IMG/VR virus record: IMGVR_UViG_3300010354_000639
Span: 1 to 24,140 of that record
Strand: one strand, 5' to 3'
Length of the DNA stretch: 24,140 bases
DNA from: a virus
Shown: in pieces, positions 1-6,984 of the stretch
How the letters are laid out: each line of letters begins with the position of its first letter
Position numbering within the stretch: the stretch's first letter is position 1
Program-made: the position numbers and the translations under genes
The notes under the pieces: generated by a model
What the model was told of the DNA's origin: nothing
Database searches by the model: none
The model's input: only the letters and a program-made list of their open reading frames with translations

Positions 1-463
1 AAAATGCATTTGATATTGATCCAATATCACCTATTAATTGACCAATATTAGATACAAATCCACTTAATGTAGAATCAAGAGACGCTATTCTCATGTAAAG
101 TTCTTTTCCAGCACCAATCCATGTCGGCATATTGGATAATAACCATCCTGCAGCAGTATATCCAATAAACCCAACTATCCTATTTACAAAACTTCCACCA
201 ACTTGAGATAATACTAAAGATCTAGATCCACCAGGACTTATCACTCTAGATGAAGCACTTATCTCATCTCGTTCTTCTTGTCTTAGTTCATTTTGTAATC
301 TTTTATTTTTATAACTAAGAATACTACTTGATATTTTTTTTCTTGAAGATATCCGATTTGTTAAAATATTAGAAATATTTTTAATACTTTTTGATGCTAA
401 AGAAACAGAATTTTTTGTGGAATATGTTGATCTAGATAATCTATTGATAGAAAATATTGCCAT
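1..463 (-). CDS. Virion structural protein, N-terminal part (runs off left edge)
   Basis: The minus frame is open from an ATG at 463 to the window edge, giving 154 residues. It begins MAIFSINRLSRSTYSTKN and continues with a basic Ser/Lys/Arg-rich stretch, a short charged helix (ELRQEERDEI), then a hydrophobic part containing YTAAGWLLSNMPTW. The start lies one base beyond the stop of the upstream gene (465-467), so the two are probably translated together. The product is not identified from sequence alone. Its place directly after a tape-measure-like protein in the tail block, and its mix of basic N-terminus and hydrophobic helices, suggest a tail or baseplate-hub structural protein. The C-terminal part is outside the window. 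Confidence 0.7.
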   Translation of the reverse strand, partial: MAIFSINRLSRSTYSTKNSVSLASKSIKNISNILTNRISSRKKISSSILSYKNKRLQNELRQEERDEISASSRVISPGGSRSLVLSQVGGSFVNRIVGFIGYTAAGWLLSNMPTWIGAGKELYMRIASLDSTLSGFVSNIGQLIGDIGSISNAF

Positions 464-464
464 A

Positions 465-2195
465 TCAGATTATCACGTTATAGTTTAATTGTGAATATAA
501 TGTATAAAAATTATCAATATTTGAAGAAGATACCAAGATAACATCAGTTAACGGATCGGATTGAGTTGATTGTGGTTTTTGTGTTCGCTTTTGATTTTGT
601 GGTAAAGTAGATGCAACTATTATTTCTGGTTTCTGTTCTGGTAAAGAAGAAATAGTGGCAGCAGTATTATTTTGTTTCGGTGGAGGTGATATCTGAGCTG
701 CTGGAGTTATTAAAGAATTATTTTCTCCATCTATTTTATTATTTGGATCTATTTTTATCTCAGATTGTAAAACATTATTATTTTTTGCAAAATTATCATT
801 TCTCAAAGTTGAAAACGTTGTTATTCCACTGAATATTGAAGAAAAACTTTGATTTATAATGGGATTAGTAGATCCAGGAGATTGTCTAATATTTGTATTA
901 AAAATATTAGACATATTCTGAGTTAATTTATTTTCTACATTTTCTTGAGAACTTAAATTTGTTTCATTTTTTTGATTTAAAATTTCTTGTGAATTAGAAT
1001 TTTCAGTGCTTGCTGTATTTAAAGCAAATATACTGGAATTTGCTATGTTAGAAATATTTGATTGATTATTTTGACTTACAGTATTGACAAAACTAACATT
1101 GCTGGGATTAGTGGTATTAGAAGTAATGGGATTAGTGGTATTAGAAGTAATGGGATTAGTGGTATTGGAAGTAATGGGGTTGGGGGTATTGGGACTAGGA
1201 GTACTTTTATTTGGTTTTTCTAAATTAGATGTAAATGAACTGGGATTAAAATTACTAACAACTGTATCATACAATTCTTTTGCTTTTTGGCCCCCAAAAA
1301 TGCTTCCAGAAATTCCAGCAGTAATAGTTCCAACAGGACCCAAAGAAGATCCAAGTCTGGCGCCAAGAGATCCGACAATTGCAGTACCAACACCTCCGGC
1401 AATTGCTCTTTTAGGATCTTCTCCAGTCGCTATATCAACAGCAGCAGAAGCTACTCCACCAATACCTGAAGATAATGCTTTTCCTCCAGTTTTAAAAATT
1501 TTACTAAGAATATCATCAGAAGAAACAGAAGCAGTAGAACTAACTGCAGAAGAAGTACCAGAACCTAATCCAGGTATTTTTTTAAATGCATCTGCTACAA
1601 ATTTAATAGGAGATTTTACAAGATTAAGAGCAATCCCCGATATTTTGCCAATTATATTTCCAACAGATTTTGCGATGTTAGAAAATCCATTTTTTAATGA
1701 TGAAATTGTAGATGTAACAAATCCAAGACTTTTAGTAACAAAATTCTTTACATTAGTTAATCCTTTAATAGCAAAACTAGAAATTTTCGAAATTAATGGT
1801 ATAGTTCCTATCGCTAAAAATCCAAAAAGATTACGAATAGATCTTGAAATTGAATCAAATACCGATGTAAGTTTTGGTTCTAAATTTTTAACTGATTGAG
1901 AAAGAGTTGCATCTATTCTTTTTTCTATTTCTTTTTCCGCACCAATTCTTAACTGCCTTTCAGCAGAAATTTTTTCTCTTTTCTGTTCTTCTAAAAGTCT
2001 CGATTCTTCTAATAAACTATCTTTTTTTATAAGAGACCCAATTGAATTTAAACCAGAATTTATTCCAGCAACTTCTGATTGAATATTACTAATTTGACCC
2101 TGTAATGCAAGAATATTTCTACGTTCAATCTCAACAGAACTTTCGTCTGATAAATTTCTATCAGTATTTGGAAGTAATGGTGTAAGTGCGACCAT
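465..2195 (-). CDS. Large virion protein, candidate tape-measure or baseplate-hub protein
   Basis: This is a 576-residue protein. Residues about 20-105 are strongly helical and charged (coiled-coil-like, rich in E/K/Q/R). Several amphipathic or hydrophobic stretches follow at about 115-215, then a Gly/Ala-rich part with glycine-zipper character (SLGARLGSSLGPVGTITAG) at about 240-300. The C-terminal half is very rich in Asn, Ser and Thr and contains three copies of an 8-residue repeat (NPITSNTT). A coiled coil plus hydrophobic helices, and a place immediately after the gp26/chaperone-like pair, are what a tape-measure gene would show; T4 gp29 has a similar length. No clear homology to gp29 is visible, so the role is inferred from layout and composition. 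A NATAAATA late-promoter-like box lies just upstream. Confidence 0.72.
   Translation of the reverse strand: MVALTPLLPNTDRNLSDESSVEIERRNILALQGQISNIQSEVAGINSGLNSIGSLIKKDSLLEESRLLEEQKREKISAERQLRIGAEKEIEKRIDATLSQSVKNLEPKLTSVFDSISRSIRNLFGFLAIGTIPLISKISSFAIKGLTNVKNFVTKSLGFVTSTISSLKNGFSNIAKSVGNIIGKISGIALNLVKSPIKFVADAFKKIPGLGSGTSSAVSSTASVSSDDILSKIFKTGGKALSSGIGGVASAAVDIATGEDPKRAIAGGVGTAIVGSLGARLGSSLGPVGTITAGISGSIFGGQKAKELYDTVVSNFNPSSFTSNLEKPNKSTPSPNTPNPITSNTTNPITSNTTNPITSNTTNPSNVSFVNTVSQNNQSNISNIANSSIFALNTASTENSNSQEILNQKNETNLSSQENVENKLTQNMSNIFNTNIRQSPGSTNPIINQSFSSIFSGITTFSTLRNDNFAKNNNVLQSEIKIDPNNKIDGENNSLITPAAQISPPPKQNNTAATISSLPEQKPEIIVASTLPQNQKRTQKPQSTQSDPLTDVILVSSSNIDNFYTLYSQLNYNVII
1104..1175 (-). 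repeat. 24-bp tandem repeat, three copies, inside the tape-measure-like gene
   Basis: Three consecutive 24-base units (1104-1127, 1128-1151, 1152-1175) differ by a single base, and a degenerate fourth follows to about 1200. Because 24 is a multiple of three the repeat keeps the frame and encodes NPITSNTT three times in the Asn/Ser/Thr-rich linker. Confidence 0.9.
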
Positions 2196-2217
2196 TTTTT
2201 CAGTTTAAACCATATTA

Positions 2218-2225
2218 TATTTATG
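2218..2225 (-). promoter_or_regulatory. Late-promoter-like box CATAAATA
   Basis: On the minus strand the octamer CATAAATA matches 7 of 8 bases of the T4 late -10 element TATAAATA, and fits the looser NATAAATA form reported for T4-like cyanophages. It overlaps the stop codon of the 57-residue gene and lies 22 bases before the ATG of the 576-residue virion protein, so it could start late transcription of that gene. Confidence 0.5.
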
Positions 2226-2394
2226 AACCTTGGTTCATCTTAAGATTTTCTTCTTCAATATACTGCTGAATAAGACCTACCCATATTTCTCTTTCCCAAG
2301 GTATCATATTTTCTATCTCTGTAATTGAATACTTATGAAATTGGACTAAAGCAAAATTTGTTTTATAATATGACGCAAGATCTTCATGCGCCAT
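2221..2394 (-). CDS. 57-residue protein behind gp26 (gp51-like / GT-type chaperone extension)
   Basis: The reading frame starts at ATG 2394, two bases after the gp26 stop (2397-2399), and encodes 57 residues beginning MAHEDLASYYKTNFALVQFH and containing IENMIPWEREIWVGLIQQYI. T4 gene order places gene 51 directly behind gene 26, and cyanophage genomes often have a short protein of this kind here; I call it gp51-like on position only. There is no Shine-Dalgarno sequence before the ATG. The frame is -1 relative to gp26 and is open back to a slippery heptamer at 2409-2403, so it may be expressed mainly as a C-terminal extension of gp26, as in the lambda G/GT tail-assembly chaperones. The frame and spacing are seen directly; the chaperone role is inference. 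Confidence 0.75.
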   Translation of the reverse strand: MAHEDLASYYKTNFALVQFHKYSITEIENMIPWEREIWVGLIQQYIEEENLKMNQGS

Positions 2395-2409
2395 CGCTAG
2401 GCGAAAAAA
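2370..2409 (-). promoter_or_regulatory. Putative programmed -1 ribosomal frameshift signal (gp26 to 57-aa ORF)
   Basis: At the end of gp26 the codons AGT TTT TTC form the heptamer T TTT TTC (2409-2403) in the correct phase for simultaneous -1 slippage. After slipping, the next codons are CGC CTA GCG ATG, which enter the downstream frame with no stop. Eight bases after the heptamer a hairpin can form: ATGGCGCA (2394-2387) with TGCGTCAT (2377-2370), 8 pairs including one G-U, with a 9-base loop. The product would be about 298 residues. Confidence 0.65.
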
Positions 2410-3116
2410 CTTGTCAGACCCTCCAAAACAACTTCACTTTCTACCCCAGTGTTTGGGTTTTTGAGTTTTACTACATGAGAAAGTTTAGGCATGGTCTCAA
2501 AAAATTTTTCAATTTCTTTGAACTGCTTTGAAGTCAATTGATCTAAAAATTCAGTCAGTTCTTTTTTTGTAATATCCGAAGATGTCCAAGATTCTTCTTC
2601 ATTATAAATTTGTTCTACGCAAGAATAAATCATTTCAAATGTGTCTTCTACGTTTATTTTTCCATTATTTGTAAAGTTATTTTTAACAAATTCATCCATT
2701 GATGGATATTTCATTCTCAAAACTAAATTATCATCTAATTTTATATCTCTATTGTGATTTATATTTTCTTTGACTCTAATTTCATCTAAATTAATTGAAA
2801 TTGGAACTTGAGTTGTTCCATCATCGGGACAAGTAATCAATACATCAACATCTTCTCCTACAGATTTTCCACGAATATTTAAAAACAAATATTCAATATC
2901 AAAAGTTGATAGTTTATCTACTTTAATTCCTTTTGTAACAATGCAGTTTGAAATTACTGTCTTAACAGATTCTGCAATTTGTTTCGGATCTTCACTTTCC
3001 ATCGCAATAATTAAAATCTTTTCTTCCTTTACAAGAAAAGGACGATATTTGATTGTTTTCTTTAATGATGGAATTTCTAATTCGTAAGTTGGTGTTGTAA
3101 TGCGAGGCAAAACCAT
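2397..3116 (-). CDS. gp26: gp26-like baseplate hub protein (T4_baseplate family)
   Basis: This 239-residue protein has the features of the T4 gp26 family found in all T4-like cyanophages: an N-terminal MVLPRITTPTYELEIPSLKK, then KYRPFLVKEEKILIIAMESE, an acidic middle with a CPDDGTTQVPI segment, and a helical C-terminus ending LEGLTSFFA. T4 gp26 is a minor component of the baseplate hub assembly pathway. The gene lies between a tail-tube-fold protein and the tape-measure-like genes. Its last codons contain a T TTT TTC heptamer that may shift some ribosomes into the next frame, which would make gp26 the short form of a two-product chaperone. A GATAAATA late-like box is upstream. Confidence 0.85.
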   Translation of the reverse strand: MVLPRITTPTYELEIPSLKKTIKYRPFLVKEEKILIIAMESEDPKQIAESVKTVISNCIVTKGIKVDKLSTFDIEYLFLNIRGKSVGEDVDVLITCPDDGTTQVPISINLDEIRVKENINHNRDIKLDDNLVLRMKYPSMDEFVKNNFTNNGKINVEDTFEMIYSCVEQIYNEEESWTSSDITKKELTEFLDQLTSKQFKEIEKFFETMPKLSHVVKLKNPNTGVESEVVLEGLTSFFA

Positions 3117-3141
3117 TGCTTTAATTCATTTCAGTATAATT

Positions 3142-3149
3142 TATTTATC
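3142..3149 (-). promoter_or_regulatory. Late-promoter-like box GATAAATA
   Basis: The minus-strand octamer GATAAATA overlaps the stop codon of the upstream gene (3145-3147) and lies 25 bases before the gp26 ATG. It differs from TATAAATA only at its first base. Confidence 0.5.
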
Positions 3150-3924
3150 TCAAAATTATTGGATTAACATTACCTGGTTGATATATAGTACCCCTTACAC
3201 CAGATTCATTTCCTAAAGATTGACCTGTACGATTATAAACTGCATTATTTGGATTATTTGGTTGATTATTATTGGCATTTCCAGTAGAGTAATTTAAACT
3301 CAATGCTCTTCCAGCGATATACCTATCATATTTAAACGCAGCAGATACTTTTAAAATTTCTGAACCATTATATGAAACAGGAACTTGATAAATTTGATAT
3401 GGGAATAAACCAACAAATGTATATTCTATTTCTCTAAAATAACTATAGTCCCTATCAAATTTTACAATTTTTGTCATGTTTGATTTATAAGTGTCTGGAT
3501 ATTGCATTCTTACAAAATATCCATCAACATTTTGTCTAATAGAAGGCAAAGTTCCACTTATATTATTGTGAGAACCACTAGAAATATACTCAACCCAACT
3601 CTCTAAAAAGATTAAAGATCTATAATCCGCATCAACATAAAATTCTAAAGTTATTTCACCAAACATTCTAGCTGTTGCTACATTTTCTTGAATACCCGTA
3701 TAATTTCCATCAACTGATTTTGTTTTTAGAGCACCTGTTGGTAAAGATGCAGAACTACATAACAAACCAGCGTTTTCTGCAATAAAAGAATATTGCACAT
3801 TCCTCACAGACAAATATCTCAAAAGTTCGGTTGGCAATCCACCAAAAATTACTTGGTAGTGAGAAGATTGGGCTAAATTTGTAATTATTGGTTTTATTTC
3901 CGATATTTTAAATTTTTTAGCCAC
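3145..3924 (-). CDS. Tail-tube-fold baseplate protein (gp54/gp19-like)
   Basis: This 259-residue protein starts at GTG 3924; no ATG is available near the N-terminus and the reading MAKKFKISEIK is well formed. Residues about 20-110 contain HYQVIFGGLP, then ASLPTGALKTKSVDGNY and FGEITLEFYVDADYRSLIFL. This pattern (small beta-rich domain with A-LP-G and G-ITLEFY-D segments) is seen in myovirus tail-tube and tube-initiator proteins of cyanophages. After about residue 215 it becomes Asn/Gly-rich and disordered (NANNNQPNNPNN). Close to gp48 and gp26, it most likely corresponds to gp54, the tail-tube initiator, but a tube-like accessory protein is also possible. Confidence 0.65.
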   Translation of the reverse strand: MAKKFKISEIKPIITNLAQSSHYQVIFGGLPTELLRYLSVRNVQYSFIAENAGLLCSSASLPTGALKTKSVDGNYTGIQENVATARMFGEITLEFYVDADYRSLIFLESWVEYISSGSHNNISGTLPSIRQNVDGYFVRMQYPDTYKSNMTKIVKFDRDYSYFREIEYTFVGLFPYQIYQVPVSYNGSEILKVSAAFKYDRYIAGRALSLNYSTGNANNNQPNNPNNAVYNRTGQSLGNESGVRGTIYQPGNVNPIILR

Positions 3925-3925
3925 C

Positions 3926-3932
3926 CTAAATA
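3926..3932 (+). promoter_or_regulatory. Possible late promoter box CTAAATA for gp4
   Basis: The plus strand has CTAAATA 30 bases before the gp4 ATG, in the same divergent gap as the minus-strand TATAAATA. It is a weaker match to the late octamer and could be chance in AT-rich DNA. Confidence 0.3.
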
Positions 3933-3946
3933 CCTTTTATGAGTTG

Positions 3947-3954
3947 TATTTATA
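3947..3954 (-). promoter_or_regulatory. Exact T4 late promoter box TATAAATA
   Basis: The minus strand reads TATAAATA, an exact match to the T4 late -10 octamer, in the 38-base gap between the divergent tail-tube-fold gene (GTG at 3924) and gp4 (ATG at 3963). Transcription would start around 3941, leaving a leader of about 17 bases. Confidence 0.6.
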
Positions 3955-3962
3955 ATATTTAG

Positions 3963-4409
3963 ATGGCATCTTCTTACAAAGGAATATACAAACCATCCTA
4001 TCCAGAAAAATATAGAGGAAACTCTAAAAATATAATTTATCGTTCTTTATGGGAACGAAAATTTATGGTTTATTGTGATAATAATGAAAATATTTTAGAA
4101 TGGGCTTCTGAAGAAATTCCAATTGGTTACTATGACCCTGTGTATAAAAAATCAAGAAAATATTTTCCAGATTTTTATATTAAAGTTCAAGAACAAAATA
4201 ATGTAATCAAAAAATATCTTATAGAAATAAAACCCAAAAAACAAACTGTTCCGCCACAAAGACCACAAAGACAAACAAAAAGATATATCAGTGAGGTTTA
4301 TGAATATACAAGAAATCAAATGAAATGGGAAGCAGCAAGAGAATGGTGTGCTGATAGAGGATATGAATTTAAAATTCTCACAGAACAAGAATTAAATATT
4401 AAGTATTAA
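3963..4409 (+). CDS. gp4: Head completion protein gp4 (TnsA-like nuclease fold)
   Basis: This 148-residue protein matches T4 gp4 (also called gp50/65 in older maps), which acts at the DNA-filled head before tail joining. Visible landmarks are YKPSYPEKYRGNSKNIIYRS near the start, SLWERKFMVYCDNN, ILEWASEEIPIGYYDP, a Y/FPDFYI segment and KYLIEIKPKKQT. The E..D..E-x-K arrangement (ILEW, FPDFY, IEIKPK) is the restriction-endonuclease-type core that relates this family to TnsA N-terminal domains. Length is typical. It is the first gene of the short plus-strand block and is divergent from the tail-tube-fold gene. Confidence 0.9.
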   Translation: MASSYKGIYKPSYPEKYRGNSKNIIYRSLWERKFMVYCDNNENILEWASEEIPIGYYDPVYKKSRKYFPDFYIKVQEQNNVIKKYLIEIKPKKQTVPPQRPQRQTKRYISEVYEYTRNQMKWEAAREWCADRGYEFKILTEQELNIKY

Positions 4410-4412
4410 AAA

Positions 4413-4793
4413 ATGCCAAGAAAAACATTAGATGAAAGAAGATCTAGAAGAAATCGTATCACTCCAATTGTTAAAAAATTAATTGGAACTGAAAATTCTA
4501 ATGATTTAATGAATGAAATAATGAATGTTTTAACAGAAACTCCAATGCCACCTAGAGCAGGAAGAATTTATGTTTTCATTTATAATGCAAAAACTCCAAA
4601 TAAACCATATGATAAAAACCCATTAGTCGCAGTTACAAAAGTTTTTTCTTGGGGATTTACTGGATTCAATTATCATTGGAATGAAGTTAGGCAATATACT
4701 TGGGATGAAGTTGCTAGTGGATTATATGAAGTTTATAGTGAAGAATTATCCGATTTAAGAAAACTACCTTTTGGATTTATTCGTTCTAAATAA
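4413..4793 (+). CDS. Conserved cyanophage protein between gp4 and gp48, unknown function
   Basis: A 126-residue protein starting three bases after the gp4 stop. The N-terminus is basic (MPRKTLDERRSRRNRITPIV), followed by a helical stretch and then an aromatic-rich, probably beta-sheet domain (IYVFIYNAKTP, VFSWGFTGFNYHWNEVRQYT) ending KLPFGFIRSK. I do not recognise a family with a known role. Its tight spacing between gp4 and gp48 suggests a virion assembly or minor structural protein. No signal peptide or membrane segment is visible. Confidence 0.75.
   Translation: MPRKTLDERRSRRNRITPIVKKLIGTENSNDLMNEIMNVLTETPMPPRAGRIYVFIYNAKTPNKPYDKNPLVAVTKVFSWGFTGFNYHWNEVRQYTWDEVASGLYEVYSEELSDLRKLPFGFIRSK
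4786..4792 (+). promoter_or_regulatory. Possible late promoter box CTAAATA for gp48
   Basis: CTAAATA overlaps the stop codon of the 126-residue gene and lies 17 bases before the gp48 ATG. This is the same heptamer seen ahead of gp4. The match is modest and the region is AT-rich. Confidence 0.3.
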
Positions 4794-4808
4794 TTAAAAA
4801 CAACTTAA

Positions 4809-5723
4809 ATGCCAGAACTACTTAGATATCCAGATAAAAAAATAACATCGTCTGATGACTATCTTCAGATTGATGTTTTAGAGTATAAAGCTCCTGGACT
4901 AGGATCGGGACCAAGTTCATTTGGGTTAAATTCTTCTGATACAACTTATGCAAATGTAGATAATAAAATAGCAAATCCTTTATCAATCATTTTACCAATT
5001 CCAGAATCTATTCTAGATAACAATTCTGCGGCATGGTCGGCATCAAATTCTGCCATAGGTCCAGCTGAAGCTTATTTAGCAGGTTTTTCTGTAGAAACAA
5101 TTGGTGATCCAAAGAGTGTGGTGAATAATGCAAAGGAAAGATTTGGGAAGGCTTTAACAGCAGCTGGATCAGCAATGGTTCAACAGGGATTTCAATCTGG
5201 AGCAGTAGCATTAGCTGTCAGAGCAGTGTTGGGTGATGATAAAGGACAAAAATATCTTGAAAGAGGTGCCGGGATTACATTTAACCAAAACATAGAATTA
5301 TTATTTACTGGAGTAAATATGAGATCAGAATTTAGATTTTCATTTGATATGATACCAAGATCTCAAAGAGAATCAAATATAATCAAAAATATTATTCGCT
5401 CCTTTAAAAAATACAGTGCGGTAAAAAAAGGTCTTGACGGTCACGCAACACAGGGTTTATTTTTAAAAGCACCGGAAGTTTTTAGAATTCGTTACATGAG
5501 TGGAGGAAAACCACATCCATTTTTAAATAAATTCAAAATATGTGCTCTAGTTAATATGTCAGTTGATTACACTGGAGAAGGAACTTATTCTACATATTCG
5601 GATGCAACACCAGTTAATATTATATTAAATCTCACTTTCCAAGAACTTACCCCAATCTACTATGAAGATTATCTAACAAGAGGAGAGGGTGGATCTGATG
5701 ACGGAATAGGAGTGGGATACTAA
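4809..5723 (+). CDS. gp48: Baseplate tail-tube cap gp48
   Basis: A 304-residue protein starting MPELLRYPDKKITSSDDYLQ. The N-terminal third carries a Gly/Ser-rich segment and ANPLSIILPIPESI, comparable with T4 gp48 SPIANILLPRSKS. The C-terminal half has FRFSFDMIPRSQRESNIIKN, RIRYMSGGKPHPFLNKFKIC and a final LTFQELTPIYYEDY, the tail-tube-like fold that lets gp48 cap the baseplate and begin the tube. It is slightly shorter than T4 gp48 (364 residues), as is usual in cyanophages. The stop overlaps the gp53 start (TAATG at 5721-5725), so the two are coupled. Confidence 0.85.
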   Translation: MPELLRYPDKKITSSDDYLQIDVLEYKAPGLGSGPSSFGLNSSDTTYANVDNKIANPLSIILPIPESILDNNSAAWSASNSAIGPAEAYLAGFSVETIGDPKSVVNNAKERFGKALTAAGSAMVQQGFQSGAVALAVRAVLGDDKGQKYLERGAGITFNQNIELLFTGVNMRSEFRFSFDMIPRSQRESNIIKNIIRSFKKYSAVKKGLDGHATQGLFLKAPEVFRIRYMSGGKPHPFLNKFKICALVNMSVDYTGEGTYSTYSDATPVNIILNLTFQELTPIYYEDYLTRGEGGSDDGIGVGY

Positions 5724-6370
5724 TGACTTATTTCAGAGAACTACCAGATTTACAATATCAATCATTACTTTCAAGTAGGGTTTCCTCTGATGAATACGTT
5801 ACTGTAAAAAATTTATTTCGTAGAGTAAAACTTCGTGATGATTTACAGAATGTTTTTACGATTTTTCAAAAGTATCAAATTCCTGAGGGTGCTCGTCCAG
5901 AAATCGTAGCACAAGATCTTTATGGAAGTGATACTTATGATTGGGTAGTTTTAATTACAGCAGGAATTACAAGAGTTAGAGATCAATGGCCTTTATCAGA
6001 CAAAGATTTATATGAATATGCATTAAACATTTATGGAAATGATTTAAACAATATTCATCATTATGAAACTACAGAAGTAAAAGATAGTGAAGGAAGAATC
6101 ATTCTCCCAGCGGGAAAAATTGTTGATAGCAATTTTACAATTCCAAATCCAATTAATAAACTTGCAACTTTAAATCCCGTCGTTGGAATCAGCAATCATG
6201 AATACGAGACATTTAAAAATAATAAAAAAAGATCAATTTATGTATTAAAAAAAACATATCTACAACAATTTATCAATGACACTAGAAAAGCAATGGTTTA
6301 TGATTTGTCTTCTCAATATGTAGATATAAGAACTATAAAAACAGAAAATACAAGAGTTACTTTACCATAA
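5723..6370 (+). CDS. gp53: Baseplate wedge subunit gp53
   Basis: This 215-residue protein has the gp53 hallmarks: MTYFRELPDLQYQSLL at the start, VKNLFRRVKLRDDLQN, a YQIPEGARPEIVAQDLYGS segment and DTYDWVVLITAGITRVRDQW. gp53 belongs to the T4 baseplate wedge and shares a LysM-like region in many phages. The gene follows gp48 with a one-base stop/start overlap. Its last nine bases overlap the 3' end of the opposing Mom-like gene (stop at 6362-6364), so plus- and minus-strand transcription units collide here without a spacer. Confidence 0.9.
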   Translation: MTYFRELPDLQYQSLLSSRVSSDEYVTVKNLFRRVKLRDDLQNVFTIFQKYQIPEGARPEIVAQDLYGSDTYDWVVLITAGITRVRDQWPLSDKDLYEYALNIYGNDLNNIHHYETTEVKDSEGRIILPAGKIVDSNFTIPNPINKLATLNPVVGISNHEYETFKNNKKRSIYVLKKTYLQQFINDTRKAMVYDLSSQYVDIRTIKTENTRVTLP

Positions 6371-6949
6371 AAGATTTAAATTTTTATCAAAAATCATTAC
6401 ATATCTATGCTTTCTTGACCGATATTTCCATTCACCTTCAACTCCTTTTACTTTACCTCTTGAATGCTTGGTGCCGTCTGCGTAGTAAAAGTCTTTTTTT
6501 GCATCTGTAAGACCTGCATATTTGAAATTGCAAGCCCGATAGATTGTGCCGCTATGAAAATCGCTATCAGCATAAGAAATAATCGCTTTAACTTCCGTGT
6601 CCTTCCGAAACTGTTTGATTGCTTTTGAAACAAACCAAGAAGTAATATTATATTCCGTAGATTGCGTTTCTGGGTGAATACACAATCTGGAGAGTTCAAA
6701 TAATCCTTGTTGTTGGTTTCTCTCAAGACCAAATGCTCCTTTTGCGATTTCTGGCACAGGTAATCCAGTAAAAATACAAACTCCGTGAATACCACCAATA
6801 TTTAATGGAGAAAATTCATTTTTCTTGTATAAACCATAATTATAACCACTCTTAAAGTCTTTAGATATATCTTTTAAGTAATGGTATTCTAATAAAAGTT
6901 CTTCTGCTTGTTTTTTTGTTACTTTATCAATATAAAAATCTTGTTTCAT
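6362..6949 (-). CDS. Mom-like GNAT-fold DNA modification acyltransferase
   Basis: Read from ATG 6949 the product is 195 residues (MKQDFYIDKVTKKQAEELLL). I prefer this start because the longer frame to 6985 runs through the gp32 terminator hairpin and adds 12 residues unlike the family. Landmarks of phage Mu Mom relatives are EYHYLKDISKDF, GYNYGLYKK, GVCIFTGLPVPEIAKGAFGL, LFELSRLCIHP, SWFVSKAIKQF, AIISYADSDFHSGTIYRA and GWxYR-like ends. Mom proteins change adenine in phage DNA to a carbamoylmethyl form that resists host restriction. Relatives occur in many phages including cyanophages. The gene sits directly behind gp32. The chemistry in this phage is not shown by the sequence; a GNAT acting on another substrate is the alternative. 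Confidence 0.75.
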   Translation of the reverse strand: MKQDFYIDKVTKKQAEELLLEYHYLKDISKDFKSGYNYGLYKKNEFSPLNIGGIHGVCIFTGLPVPEIAKGAFGLERNQQQGLFELSRLCIHPETQSTEYNITSWFVSKAIKQFRKDTEVKAIISYADSDFHSGTIYRACNFKYAGLTDAKKDFYYADGTKHSRGKVKGVEGEWKYRSRKHRYVMIFDKNLNLLW

Positions 6950-6976
6950 AAAATAATAGGGGAGATTTCTCTCCCC
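6950..6976 (-). terminator. Hairpin terminator behind gp32
   Basis: Minus strand: GGGGAGA (6976-6970), loop GAAA (a GNRA tetraloop), TCTCCCC (6965-6959), then TATTATTTT. The 7-pair GC-rich stem begins 8 bases after the gp32 stop. T4 gene 32 is likewise followed by a strong terminator. The tract is only partly U-rich, so some read-through into the Mom-like gene is likely. Confidence 0.75.
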
Positions 6977-6984
6977 ACATAACA

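Noticed and set aside
1084-1899. Plus-strand ORF of 271 residues
   Set aside because: It lies fully inside the minus-strand 576-residue virion gene and its Leu/Pro/Val-rich product is the mirror of that gene's Asn/Ser/Thr repeats; no start signal is seen.
6448-6798. Second minus-strand ORF inside the Mom-like gene
   Set aside because: It is in another frame of a recognised gene and has no motif.
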